Shown here piece by piece: positions 35,048-43,019 of a stretch of 64,000 nucleotides of DNA; within the stretch, counting starts at the first letter, position 1; the number at the start of each line of letters is the position of its first letter. Below the pieces are notes generated by a model, which worked only from the letters and a program-made list of their open reading frames with translations, ran no database searches and was not told the DNA's origin. The stretch lies in assembly GCF_042650125.1 (NCBI RefSeq), contig NZ_JBHSAP010000009.1, positions 496,001-560,000 of the forward strand, written 5' to 3'. This DNA comes from Salinithrix halophila (GTDB taxonomy: Bacteria > Bacillota > Bacilli > Thermoactinomycetales > DSM-45169). Made by a program: the position numbers and the translations under genes.

Positions 35048-36043
35048 TCAGGACCTGCTTCGCAAAAACCGATGCATGATATGAATGAGTTGGCGCATCC
35101 GGACGGTATAAGTGTGATCTCGGAGTGTGCGCCGGTAAGCCCGGCCAGCAATCTCCTCCCTTTGCTTATCGTGAATCAGATAATAGTCGATCTTTTGTTT
35201 CAAATCCTTTAGGTTTTTATACGTGATTATCTCTTCTCCCAACCGATACAACCTCCCGAGATCCCGACGCCTGGAGACTAACTGAAACGAGTGACAAGCA
35301 GCGATGTCAAAGGTTCGGTTGTTGGGTGTACAGGCGGGCAAATGATAGGGATTTTTGTTGATGTCATTAAGAGGACGGTGAATATTTAAAACGATTTTCG
35401 CACCGTTATAATAGCGGGCTGTCTCGGAGGGTGGAATGTTCCGGTTGATCATGCTTTTCTTCAAGCGGGAATAATGCTTTAGCTTCTCCCACCCTTCCCC
35501 AACGATAATCACTTTCTTTCCGGAGAGAAGAGGGATCAGATGATCCATGAGACGAATCCGATCCGACCAAGCACTACCGACAAAGCAGACATCCGATTGA
35601 TAATCCCGCTTCACATTTCCCGGAAAATAGTGGGTAGGATTTACCGCAAGGGGAAGGTGGAAGGCGGGTTTGTTCCTTCGGTCCCTGTAAAACGGCAAAC
35701 AGCCGGAATCCTGCGTGACCATGAAGTCGTAGTAGGGTACCATCCACTCATAATCCTGGATATGATAGGGATCATTAACCACCCACAACCCAACCGGAAC
35801 CTTTGGCGCCCATTTTCGTATATCGGAGTTAACCGCATGGGCTTCCTTACAAAAAACCAAGATGATGTGAGGATGAAAAAAGCGGATTCGCTGGAACAGC
35901 TTTTCCCTTGATTCCAGTTTTGAATAGTAGGTCTGGATGTGAAAATTGCCTAGGCTTCGCTCTAATCGCCGAAAAGCCCCGATCACATTTTCACCCAAGC
36001 GGGACAAAGTTTTCATACCGGAATAGATGAGAAGTAACCGCAT
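35048..36043 (-). CDS. CgeB-family glycosyltransferase-like protein, copy 4
   Basis: A 331-residue paralogue and the promoter-proximal gene of the run. Landmarks: RLLLIYSGMKT, FFHPHIILVFCKE, VGLWVVNDPYHI (Asn replaces the first Asp of the DDPY motif), MVTQDSGCLPFYR, SDVCFVGSA, YYNGAKIVLNIHR, TPNNRTFDIAACHSFQL. The D-to-N change in this copy may alter or abolish a metal or nucleotide contact if the motif is catalytic. It is divergent from the sulfotransferase gene across 174 bp. Confidence 0.84.
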   Translation of the reverse strand: MRLLLIYSGMKTLSRLGENVIGAFRRLERSLGNFHIQTYYSKLESREKLFQRIRFFHPHIILVFCKEAHAVNSDIRKWAPKVPVGLWVVNDPYHIQDYEWMVPYYDFMVTQDSGCLPFYRDRRNKPAFHLPLAVNPTHYFPGNVKRDYQSDVCFVGSAWSDRIRLMDHLIPLLSGKKVIIVGEGWEKLKHYSRLKKSMINRNIPPSETARYYNGAKIVLNIHRPLNDINKNPYHLPACTPNNRTFDIAACHSFQLVSRRRDLGRLYRLGEEIITYKNLKDLKQKIDYYLIHDKQREEIAGRAYRRTLRDHTYTVRMRQLIHIMHRFLRSRS

Positions 36044-36217
36044 TCTTCATTTTCTCCGTTCTTTGCGTACTCGGCTATCACCCTATCTTATTTTTGGTCG
36101 GCTCTTGCTGTTCGCCCGATTTTTACGAATGATAAAAACCACACATTTGTACCTTCACTGCCATTCCAGGCTCCTCATAAAGTAAAAAAAGCAACTACCG
36201 AGGAGGTTGGAGCTTCA

Positions 36218-37123
36218 TTGGCTACGTCGCCAAAATCCCAAGCAATTTGTGTCCTAGGAATGCACCGCAGCGGTACATCGCTGATTACTCGTGCTGTCAA
36301 TCTACTGGGCGCGGATGTGGGTCATGCAAATAAATTGCTCCCCCCGCATCAAACAAATCCCACTGGTTTTTGGGAACATTCGGAGATCGTACAAATCCAT
36401 AATCAAATTCTTAAAACCCTCAACCGATCCTGGGACACAACCAAGCCCCTTCCTCACAAATGGTGGCTTTCTCCCCAGATCCAACCGATGAAAAAGAAAT
36501 TGAAAGAATTAGTGAAACAAAACTATGCTGGTAAGCCTCTTTGGGTTTGGAAAGATCCACGAACCTGTCTCCTGCTCCCCCTTTGGAAACAGATTCTGAA
36601 CGAGATGGGTACGGAGTTAAAATGTATCTTGGTGGTTCGCAACCCCTTGGACGTAGCAGTCTCCCTGAAGAAGCGAGACAACTTTTCTCCGAATAAGTCT
36701 TTCAAGATGTGGACGCTAAATACATTGAATTCCTTCCTCTGGTCCAAAAATACAAAACGGGCTCTCATCCATTACGACCACTTTCTCAATGACTGGGAGA
36801 AGACCCTGGAACGGATGGCAAACCAATTGAACCTCCCATGGCCAAAAGAGAGCAAACCCCTGGCACAGGGGATCACCCGCCTCATCAACCCCGATCTTCG
36901 CCACTCCAGTTCTAACCTAGAGGATCTGGCGACAAAAGGAAAAGCCAGCTCTCTGCTAATACGGGCTTACCGGCTATGCCTGATCACTGATCAACACCCG
37001 GATCGGCTGAACTCCCCCTGGATCACGAAAAATGTAAGACATCTATATGTAGACTACGCCCAGGGAAAACCGGTCGTTCTCAATCACCAGTACCACCGAT
37101 ATCGAAAAAAAGCCAAGCTCTGA
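36218..37123 (+). CDS. Sulfotransferase family protein
   Basis: A 301-residue cytoplasmic protein. GMHRSGTSLI near residues 14-23 is the 5'-phosphosulfate-binding loop for PAPS, and VVRNPLDVAVSLKKRDN near 138-154 is the 3'-phosphate-binding motif, so sulfuryl transfer from PAPS is expected. The acceptor is unknown; the CgeB neighbours suggest a sugar. TTG at 36218 lies after a purine-rich GAGGAGGTTGGAG. It is first of two plus-strand genes inserted between CgeB copies 4 and 5. Confidence 0.82.
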   Translation: MATSPKSQAICVLGMHRSGTSLITRAVNLLGADVGHANKLLPPHQTNPTGFWEHSEIVQIHNQILKTLNRSWDTTKPLPHKWWLSPQIQPMKKKLKELVKQNYAGKPLWVWKDPRTCLLLPLWKQILNEMGTELKCILVVRNPLDVAVSLKKRDNFSPNKSFKMWTLNTLNSFLWSKNTKRALIHYDHFLNDWEKTLERMANQLNLPWPKESKPLAQGITRLINPDLRHSSSNLEDLATKGKASSLLIRAYRLCLITDQHPDRLNSPWITKNVRHLYVDYAQGKPVVLNHQYHRYRKKAKL

Positions 37124-37179
37124 CGGGAACATAGCTGAGTGTCGTAAATCATTGATAAAAGAGGGGGAGATTATTTACA

Positions 37180-38052
37180 ATGAAAATCCTCGTCATCGGG
37201 GCAACCGGGATGGCTGGTCATATGATCCGTGATTACCTGTTGCGAGAAACCAACCATGAAATTTGGTCCACGGCCCGAGTGAACCGCGAAAAAGCGGATC
37301 GTTATTTATTTCTCAATGTGCAGGATGGGCAAGAGGTTACCAAGGTGTTGACAAGAGTTAAACCGGATGTGGTCGTCAACGCCGTCGGGATCCTGAATCG
37401 AAACGCAGACCAACATCCGTCCCTAGCGGTGGAGGTAAACGGAAAATTCCCCAAACTTCTGTCCCGACTCGGCCTGGATTTGGGATACCGCCTGATCCAC
37501 ATCAGCACCGATTGCGTTTTTTCCGGAAAGCGGGGAAACTACACAGAAACTGATATCCGAGATGCAACCGGTGCTTACGCGGAAACGAAAAAGATGGGGG
37601 AAGAAATCGATTCCCAACACCTGGTGATCCGAACCTCCATCATCGGGCCGGAATTGAAAGAAGGAATCGGTCTGTTTCATTGGTTCATGCAACAAAAAGG
37701 CACCATCCGAGGATATCGCCAGGCCTGGTGGAACGGTGTTACCACCCTTGAGTTGGCCAAAGCGGTCAAGTCGGTATTGGAACAGCCAGTGAAGGGACTC
37801 GTTCACTTGTGTCACCCCGAAAAAATCTGCAAGCACGACCTGTTACTTCTGATCCAACAGGTTTTCGGACAAACGCAGGCAACTGTCGAACCCGATGACA
37901 CCTTCCACTGCGATAAAAGTCTCGTCAACACTCGTTCGGATTTTCCTTACGTTCCCCCCAACTACTCTTCCATGTTGGAAGAATTGAGAAATGGGATGAA
38001 GAAATCTTCAGAACCTTATAACCAATATGGAATCGGAACGACCAAAGGGTGA
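37180..38052 (+). CDS. RmlD-like NAD(P)-dependent sugar reductase
   Basis: A 290-residue extended SDR protein. The nucleotide-binding motif GATGMAGH is at residues 7-14, HISTDCVFSGKRGNYTE around 105-122, and YAETK is the catalytic YxxxK. It resembles dTDP-4-dehydrorhamnose reductase RmlD and related nucleotide-sugar reductases; no rmlA, rmlB or rmlC is in the window. GGGGGAG precedes ATG at 37180. The 56-bp gap to the sulfotransferase gene suggests co-transcription, hence a decorated deoxysugar as likely product (inference). Confidence 0.85.
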   Translation: MKILVIGATGMAGHMIRDYLLRETNHEIWSTARVNREKADRYLFLNVQDGQEVTKVLTRVKPDVVVNAVGILNRNADQHPSLAVEVNGKFPKLLSRLGLDLGYRLIHISTDCVFSGKRGNYTETDIRDATGAYAETKKMGEEIDSQHLVIRTSIIGPELKEGIGLFHWFMQQKGTIRGYRQAWWNGVTTLELAKAVKSVLEQPVKGLVHLCHPEKICKHDLLLLIQQVFGQTQATVEPDDTFHCDKSLVNTRSDFPYVPPNYSSMLEELRNGMKKSSEPYNQYGIGTTKG

Positions 38053-38080
38053 CCCGGTCACCTGGACCCCTGATGAACGA

Positions 38081-38136
38081 AAAAACGGTCAGCTCATTGA
38101 ACCCGGGAGTGTGGTTCAATAGCCGACCGTTTTTCC
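38081..38136. terminator. Long bidirectional terminator between rmlD-like and CgeB copy 5
   Basis: AAAAACGGTC pairs with GACCGTTTTT and, inside, ATTGAACC pairs with GGTTCAAT, giving a long stem with one small internal mismatch. T runs flank both strands. Confidence 0.88.
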
Positions 38137-38153
38137 TTTCAAACCCTCATTGG

Positions 38154-39170
38154 TTAGCATTGAATAAACCGACTATCTTCCAAAGCACGAACGAGCTTTT
38201 CCAATCTAGCTGCATAGGTGTGTTGGCGGAGAGTTCGCCGGTAGGCTCTTTGGGCGACCTGCTGCCTTATTTCATCATGAGCTAGATAATAACGGAGCTT
38301 TCGTATCAAATCCCTGGGTCCCCGATAACAGATCATTTCAGAACCCATCCGAAACATCCGGGGAAATCCAGGTCTACGCGTAGCTAGTTGGAAGCTTCCG
38401 CAGGCCGCAATTTCAAACGTGCGATTGTTCGGTGTCTGAGCCGGAAGATTCAGGTGATTACGGTTTCTAGCCACCGTTTCATTATGAGAGGCGTGAAGGT
38501 TAAGCACAATTTTTGCTCCGTTGTAATACTTAACAGCTTCGCTATGCGGCATCCAACGATTGATGATGTTGGGTTTCAGTTGGTCATAATGTTTTAGCCG
38601 ATCCCACCATTTGCCCATTAAGAGGACGTTTTTTTTCTGAAGATAAGAAGCGATGGCGTCTATCAGGCGAACTCGGCTTGGAAATGCATTTCCGATAAAA
38701 CAAATATCGCTCTCGTACTCCTCGGAAAGTCCCGACCCAAGCGGTCGATAGCGGAGAGGATTGACTCCCAGAGGGATATGAAAGCTTGGCTTGTTGAACC
38801 TGCGATAAAATGGGAGACAACTGGTCTCCTGTGTAACGACAAAATCATATGGCTGGACCAACCGCTGGGATCGGTACAGATCATAAGGATCGTCGACGAC
38901 CCATACCCCCGTAGGTACATTGATTTTTCGGAGACGAGGAAGAACCAGTTGAATGATGTGGGAGTTTTTCCCGATGAACACTAAAATCACATCGGGCCGA
39001 AAGGCCTGGATTTTCTTCGATAGCTGATTGAATGGGGTTTTCCCCGTCCGGAAAAAACCAAAATGAAAGTTTTTTTTCTTCTTTTGCAACTCCCGAAATC
39101 CATCGATCACATCTGGGTCCAGATGCGATAAAAAACTCCCGCTTCCCGACGTAATAAAAAACAGTCGCAT
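38154..39170 (-). CDS. CgeB-family glycosyltransferase-like protein, copy 5
   Basis: A 338-residue paralogue, the most divergent of the five. Landmarks: RLFFITSGSGS, FRPDVILVFIGK, TGVWVVDDPYDL, VVTQETSCLPFYR, SDICFIGNA, YYNGAKIVLNLHASHNETVA (an insertion not seen in the others) and TPNNRTFEIAACGSFQL. ATG at 39170 has GGGAGG 10 nt upstream; the longer frame to 39233 lacks a site. It is separated from copies 1-4 by the sulfotransferase and reductase genes and has its own transcription unit. Confidence 0.85.
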   Translation of the reverse strand: MRLFFITSGSGSFLSHLDPDVIDGFRELQKKKKNFHFGFFRTGKTPFNQLSKKIQAFRPDVILVFIGKNSHIIQLVLPRLRKINVPTGVWVVDDPYDLYRSQRLVQPYDFVVTQETSCLPFYRRFNKPSFHIPLGVNPLRYRPLGSGLSEEYESDICFIGNAFPSRVRLIDAIASYLQKKNVLLMGKWWDRLKHYDQLKPNIINRWMPHSEAVKYYNGAKIVLNLHASHNETVARNRNHLNLPAQTPNNRTFEIAACGSFQLATRRPGFPRMFRMGSEMICYRGPRDLIRKLRYYLAHDEIRQQVAQRAYRRTLRQHTYAARLEKLVRALEDSRFIQC

Positions 39171-39377
39171 AATCCCCGTTCCTCCCACCATGACAACAAG
39201 ACCTCTACCCATCCGATGGCAAAAAATTTTCAATACCGAGGTGAAGAACCCTATGCCCAGGACCGAAAGATAAACCCGACTTATCCCGCTCCCGGCGCCC
39301 GTAACCGTTCTCTTCCTAAACCATCCGATTCGTCATTTTTTTGATAATGAAAGCATCCGTCCAAGTCTTACCCATTT

Positions 39378-40469
39378 CTATCGCTGTTTCCGTTTGCTTT
39401 GAACCAAACCTGCACCATATAACCGGGTCGGTCCCAAAGGGATCGCTCGAAGGATCAAACGCCGTCGGATGGCGTAAGCGGACAAGCCTTGTTGTTTAAA
39501 GATAGCCGCCACTCCTGTTACATGAGGAGCCGCCTGAGAGGTACCCGAAAAGATGGCGTAGCGACCACCGGTATAGGTGCTGGTAATATTGACGCCGGGC
39601 GCTGAGATATCGAGGGAAGGGCCGGTCGAAGAGAATGAAGCGCGCCGGTTTTTCCTAGTGAGAGCAGCTACAGCCACCACCGAGGGGAGCCGACCAGGAA
39701 CCTGAACCGTATCCCCGCTACCTGAAGCATTGCCGCTGTTACCAGCGGCCACCACCACCAGAATGCCTCTGTTGGTCGCGGCTTGGATCGCCCGAGCCAA
39801 ACCAGCCGACACCGTCCGGCCTCCGCTGAGGCTGAGGTTGAGGATATGCATACCGTTGTCGATCCCCCAGTCAATACCGTGGATCAGAGAGGTAAGCGTT
39901 CCCATTCCACGCTTATCGAGGACCTTAATCGCATACAAACTGGCGGAGGGAGCGACTCCGACCACACCGAGCCGGTTATCCCGTGCTGCGATAATGCCGG
40001 CGATATGGGTTCCGTGTCCATTGTCGTCATGAGGAAGCTTACCGGGAGTAACCAGGTTGATCCCCCCCTTGATATTGGCAGATAGGTCAGGATGGGTCAG
40101 ATCGATCCCCGTATCGAGCACCCCTATACGCACTCCTTTTCCGCCGCGGGAATACGGGCTTCCCCGCCACACCTGCTTGATATTCCAGGGTAGGATTTGT
40201 TGAGTGGACCTCACTCGCTTTCGTCCTGACTTACTCGGGAAGATTTCGATCACCTTTGGTGGAGGAAGAGCAACTTGCTGCTCCGCCTCGGCAAATATCA
40301 ATTGGGGATCCTCAAGAAGCCGTCTCAGTTCCCGACGAGGAACCATCGCCGATACGATCCCGCTATGACGGCTTTCGTAATAGATAACACCTCCTACCTC
40401 CTGAATTCGGCCCTTAAGAGATAGGTCACGGGAGAGGAATGTGTAACACACCAGATCCAAGGGTTTCAC
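39378..40469 (-). CDS. Leaderless S8 family subtilisin-like serine protease
   Basis: A 363-residue subtilase, third in the window. Triad: Asp in IGVLDTGID, His in NGHGTHIAG, Ser in SGTSQAAPHVTG. The N-terminal 90 residues look like a propeptide domain (GRIQEVGGVIYYESRHSGIV) with no signal peptide. It ends in a basic tail (SKRKQR). GTG at 40469 has GAGG at 8 nt; ATG at 40475 is too close to that site. Its place between the CgeB locus and a collagen-like gene hints at a spore-associated processing protease, unproven. Confidence 0.86.
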   Translation of the reverse strand: MKPLDLVCYTFLSRDLSLKGRIQEVGGVIYYESRHSGIVSAMVPRRELRRLLEDPQLIFAEAEQQVALPPPKVIEIFPSKSGRKRVRSTQQILPWNIKQVWRGSPYSRGGKGVRIGVLDTGIDLTHPDLSANIKGGINLVTPGKLPHDDNGHGTHIAGIIAARDNRLGVVGVAPSASLYAIKVLDKRGMGTLTSLIHGIDWGIDNGMHILNLSLSGGRTVSAGLARAIQAATNRGILVVVAAGNSGNASGSGDTVQVPGRLPSVVAVAALTRKNRRASFSSTGPSLDISAPGVNITSTYTGGRYAIFSGTSQAAPHVTGVAAIFKQQGLSAYAIRRRLILRAIPLGPTRLYGAGLVQSKRKQR

Positions 40470-40586
40470 TCTCATCACCTCGTATAGACAAACTATGAGA
40501 GTGTCAACCTGACTGCTTGGACCCCTGTCCGGAAGCATTGATATTTTTTGAGAGCCAAAAAGGACTAGTAAGAATAGAAGTCCATG

Positions 40587-40622
40587 AAAAAAGCGAGCAA
40601 GTAGGGTACTTGCTCGCTTTTA
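40587..40622. terminator. Terminator after the collagen-like DUF2642 gene
   Basis: A stem of about 15 bp, AAAAGCGAGCAAGTA with TACTTGCTCGCTTTT, whose right arm overlaps the stop codon of the minus-strand gene; a run of T follows on the minus strand. Confidence 0.88.
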
Positions 40623-41189
40623 CAATACCTCCGTCGGTGATACATAGATGATCGCATCCCATCGGACATGGTATTTCCGTTCTTCTTTTTCCAGGATCAT
40701 ATGATCCGGATGGATAGAGACGACATCTCCCTCTAACTTGCCGACGTAGGTTTCGACCTGAACCCGTTGACCAACCAATTCGGACATCTGCTGGGCCAGA
40801 ATTCCCCTGCCTCGACGCCGTAACCTTCCAAAGGGAAGCTTGAATAGCCCCTTTCCCTCTCTACGGCCTCCTTCCGGCTGCATAGGCTGAAAAAAGCCCG
40901 GCCCCTCGAACGGTGGCATCATTCCATCCATGAACTCGGGCGACATCGGCATCGATCCCGGGTAACCCGGCATTCCAGGACCACCTCCCGGGTAGCCCGG
41001 CATTCCGGGACCGCCTCCCGGGTAGCCCGGCATTCCAGGACCACCTCCCGGGTAGCCCGGCATTCCGGGACCACCTCCCGGGTAGCCCGGCATTCCAGGA
41101 CCACCTCCCGGGTAGCCCGGCATTCCAGGACCACCTCCCGGGTAGCCCGGCAGGCACTGGAGCGGACGATGGCCAAACTGATTATTCAC
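40620..41189 (-). CDS. Collagen-like repeat protein with C-terminal DUF2642 (YuzF-like) domain
   Basis: A 189-residue protein. After 12 residues (NNQFGHRPLQCLP), six repeats of the ten-residue unit GYPGGGPGMP span roughly 14-76. A Met/Pro/Phe-rich hinge, a basic segment (GRLRRRGRG) and a DUF2642-like beta domain (about 140-189, VGQRVQVETYVGKLEGDVVS) follow. DUF2642 proteins of Bacillales are often spore-associated; repeats with Gly every third residue resemble exosporium filaments, though the 10-residue period breaks a strict GXY register. GTG at 41189 lies 5 nt after GGGGGAG. Confidence 0.78.
   Translation of the reverse strand: MNNQFGHRPLQCLPGYPGGGPGMPGYPGGGPGMPGYPGGGPGMPGYPGGGPGMPGYPGGGPGMPGYPGGGPGMPGYPGSMPMSPEFMDGMMPPFEGPGFFQPMQPEGGRREGKGLFKLPFGRLRRRGRGILAQQMSELVGQRVQVETYVGKLEGDVVSIHPDHMILEKEERKYHVRWDAIIYVSPTEVL
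40957..41151 (-). repeat. 30-bp tandem repeat array inside the collagen-like gene
   Basis: Six full copies of a 30-bp unit (plus-strand start CCCGGGTAGCCCGGCATTCC) and half of a seventh. Copies differ only at a few third-codon positions (for example CCAGGACCA against CCGGGACCG), so the protein unit stays identical. Perfect phase and near identity suggest slippage-prone copy-number change. Confidence 0.93.
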
Positions 41190-41266
41190 AGAGCTCCCCC
41201 CTCACGGATCTGCACTCCTATACCCTATGCAGATGCCCCAGTTTGGGAACTCAATCATGTGCTTAA

Positions 41267-42265
41267 TCATCGATTACGAAAGGGCTCTAATTCCTCCATC
41301 ATCGATTGGAAATTTTCAAAGGTCAGAGACTGAGGACCGTCGGAAAGAGCCTCTTCCGGTCGGGGATGAATCTCTACCATCAGGCCGTCTGCTCCCACTG
41401 CGAGAGCAGCCCGGGACATTGGAGCTACATAGCGCCAGATTCCCGTTCCATGGCTCGGGTCAACGATGATCGGCAAATGGGACAGATGTTTGACCACCGG
41501 TACAGCCGACAGATCCAACGTATTGCGGGTTGCTGTTTCAAAGGTACGAATCCCGCGTTCACATAAAATCACGTTCGGATTGCCTTCGGACAAGATGTAT
41601 TCTGCCGACATCAACCATTCCTCAATGGTGGCCGAAAGCCCCCGTTTCAACATTACCGGTTTATTTGTACGCCCGATTTTCTTCAGCAGGTGGAAATTCT
41701 GCATGTTTCGGGCACCAAGCTGGAGGATATCGACATATTCCGATACCAGTTCAAGATTTTCAGGATCCATCACCTCGGAAATGATCGGCAGCCCCGTCTC
41801 TTCCCTCGCTTCAGCCAACAATTGAAGCCCTTCTTCCCCCATCCCCTGGAAGGAGTAGGGAGATGAACGAGGTTTAAAGGCTCCCCCACGCAGGATGTCT
41901 GCTCCCGCTTCCTTGGCCACCCGGGCAGTGGTGAGGATCTGCTCCCGACTCTCAACCGAGCAGGGACCGGCCATGATGATGGGTTGATCCCCTCCGATTT
42001 CGACATTCCGGACACGAATCCGACTGGGTTCAGGATGAAAAGACCGACCTGCAAGTTTAAAAGGTTCGCTGACATGAACCACTTTCTCCACACCGGCAAA
42101 TCGTTCAGCGGGCAACTGGCTGAGGGTCTGCTTGTCGCCGATCAGGCCGAGGATCGTTTTATCGACCCCTTTGGAATAATGGACTTTCACCCCCTTATCT
42201 TCCAATGTCTTCACGATTCGATCCACTTGTTCCTTGGTTGCTTGCTGTTCCAATACGATAATCAT
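41267..42265 (-). CDS. aroF: 3-deoxy-7-phosphoheptulonate synthase (DAHP synthase, type I beta)
   Basis: A 332-residue enzyme that condenses phosphoenolpyruvate and erythrose 4-phosphate, the first step to aromatic amino acids. An N-terminal ferredoxin-like regulatory domain (about 1-65) precedes the barrel with MAGPCSVES, GGAFKPRSSPYSFQG, KRGLSATIEEW, CERGIRTFE and VDPSHGTG. There is no chorismate mutase fusion. GGGGGAGG precedes ATG at 42265; the open frame upstream is leader. Regulation is visible: a T-box leader with terminator and a SigmaA promoter lie just upstream. Confidence 0.95.
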   Translation of the reverse strand: MIIVLEQQATKEQVDRIVKTLEDKGVKVHYSKGVDKTILGLIGDKQTLSQLPAERFAGVEKVVHVSEPFKLAGRSFHPEPSRIRVRNVEIGGDQPIIMAGPCSVESREQILTTARVAKEAGADILRGGAFKPRSSPYSFQGMGEEGLQLLAEAREETGLPIISEVMDPENLELVSEYVDILQLGARNMQNFHLLKKIGRTNKPVMLKRGLSATIEEWLMSAEYILSEGNPNVILCERGIRTFETATRNTLDLSAVPVVKHLSHLPIIVDPSHGTGIWRYVAPMSRAALAVGADGLMVEIHPRPEEALSDGPQSLTFENFQSMMEELEPFRNR

Positions 42266-42298
42266 TTGACGCCCTCCCCCTGGAATGTGTAGATAAAC

Positions 42299-42550
42299 AA
42301 AAAAACCCCATCCGATAAGGGACGAGGATTCTCGCGGTACCACCCTTTTTGAACTGTTACGGTTCCACTTAGGTGCACAATCAGCGTGCGGTCCGGTTAA
42401 CGGCGGACAGCCGGATGTCCGTCCCGAAGGACGAACCTCTCTGCTCCAAGGTGTAATTCAGGAAAGGGTCCGATACCGGTTTTCAGCCCCACCGGCTCTC
42501 TGAGATCGGAAGATCCATCCCCTACTAATCCTCTTCAACGCGTTTAAGCG
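42299..42550 (-). promoter_or_regulatory. T-box leader of the DAHP synthase gene, probably tyrosine-specific
   Basis: Read on the minus strand: the AGAGAGCCGGTGG element of stem I near 42505, CTGAATTACACCTTGGAGC near 42450, the T-box core AAGGGTGGTACCGCG at 42332-42346, and a terminator (CCTCGTCCC...GGATGGGG plus seven T) at 42299-42330. Uncharged tRNA would stabilise the antiterminator. The triplet before ACCTTGGAGC is TAC, a tyrosine codon, fitting an aromatic pathway gene; with the frame shifted by one it would be TTA, so the specificity is inferred. Confidence 0.9.
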
Positions 42551-42575
42551 TATAAGCAATAAAGTAATTGTTGAT

Positions 42576-42604
42576 AAATTAGCATGAATCTGGTCAGGAG
42601 TCAA
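42576..42604 (-). promoter_or_regulatory. SigmaA-type promoter of the T-box/aroF unit
   Basis: TTGACT (42604-42599) and TAATTT (42581-42576) are separated by exactly 17 bp on the minus strand. It reads into the T-box leader and overlaps the last codons of the gene at 42594. Confidence 0.65.
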
Positions 42605-42914
42605 CCGTTTTTTCCATATTAGGCTCTTCCCTTTCCGAGTAAGCCCCGACGAGACGGCAGCTGGTGCACAAATCTTTCCAGACTTGTAACCCTGCCTGTA
42701 CTCGGGGATCCCGATCCGCACCTGGCCTTTCCAACCAGGAAAATAGCTTAACAGCTACTTCAGCCTGTGCATGGAACAACCGGAGTCGAACCCATTCCAT
42801 TTCTTCATTGTTGTTTCTCATCGGTTTCTCTCCAACCTGTCGCTTTTCCAATGAAGAGCCGGGTGGTTTTGGTCGAAAAAATGGAGGATCTGTCCGCTTT
42901 TCCCTCTCTGTCAT
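42594..42914 (-). CDS. Hypothetical small protein
   Basis: A 106-residue protein, unknown. The N-terminal 30 residues are basic and Pro-rich (REKRTDPPFFRPKPPGSS), followed by a helical part (EEMEWVRLRLFHAQAEVAVK) with a CTSC pair near residue 86. Two starts are credible: ATG at 42914 after AGGGG, and ATG at 42821 after GGAG at 8 nt, the latter giving a 75-residue protein. Its 3' end overlaps the aroF promoter. Confidence 0.6.
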   Translation of the reverse strand: MTEREKRTDPPFFRPKPPGSSLEKRQVGEKPMRNNNEEMEWVRLRLFHAQAEVAVKLFSWLERPGADRDPRVQAGLQVWKDLCTSCRLVGAYSEREEPNMEKTVDS

Positions 42915-43019
42915 GTGTATCCCCTGCCTTTTCGCATATCACAAGATATGGGCTCATCAGCTAAAAGGTGCTTTCTCCCGACAGATCCATGTACAATAGA
43001 TAGAAAAGGGGGAAATGAG

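Noticed and set aside
35017..35151. N-terminal extension of CgeB copy 3
   Set aside because: It would overlap the end of copy 4, carries no motif, and the other paralogues all start at the MRLL-like position.
31916..39170. Genomic island carried by a mobile element
   Set aside because: No integrase, transposase, tRNA or direct repeats are seen at the borders, and codon use looks like the surroundings.
40957..41151. CRISPR-like regular 30-bp repeats
   Set aside because: Repeats are contiguous without spacers, lie inside a coding frame in phase with ten codons, and no cas genes are near.
40861..41176. Arg/Leu- and Trp-rich repeat frames over the collagen-like gene
   Set aside because: They are out-of-frame readings of the 30-bp repeats without ribosome sites; the DUF2642 frame is the coding one.
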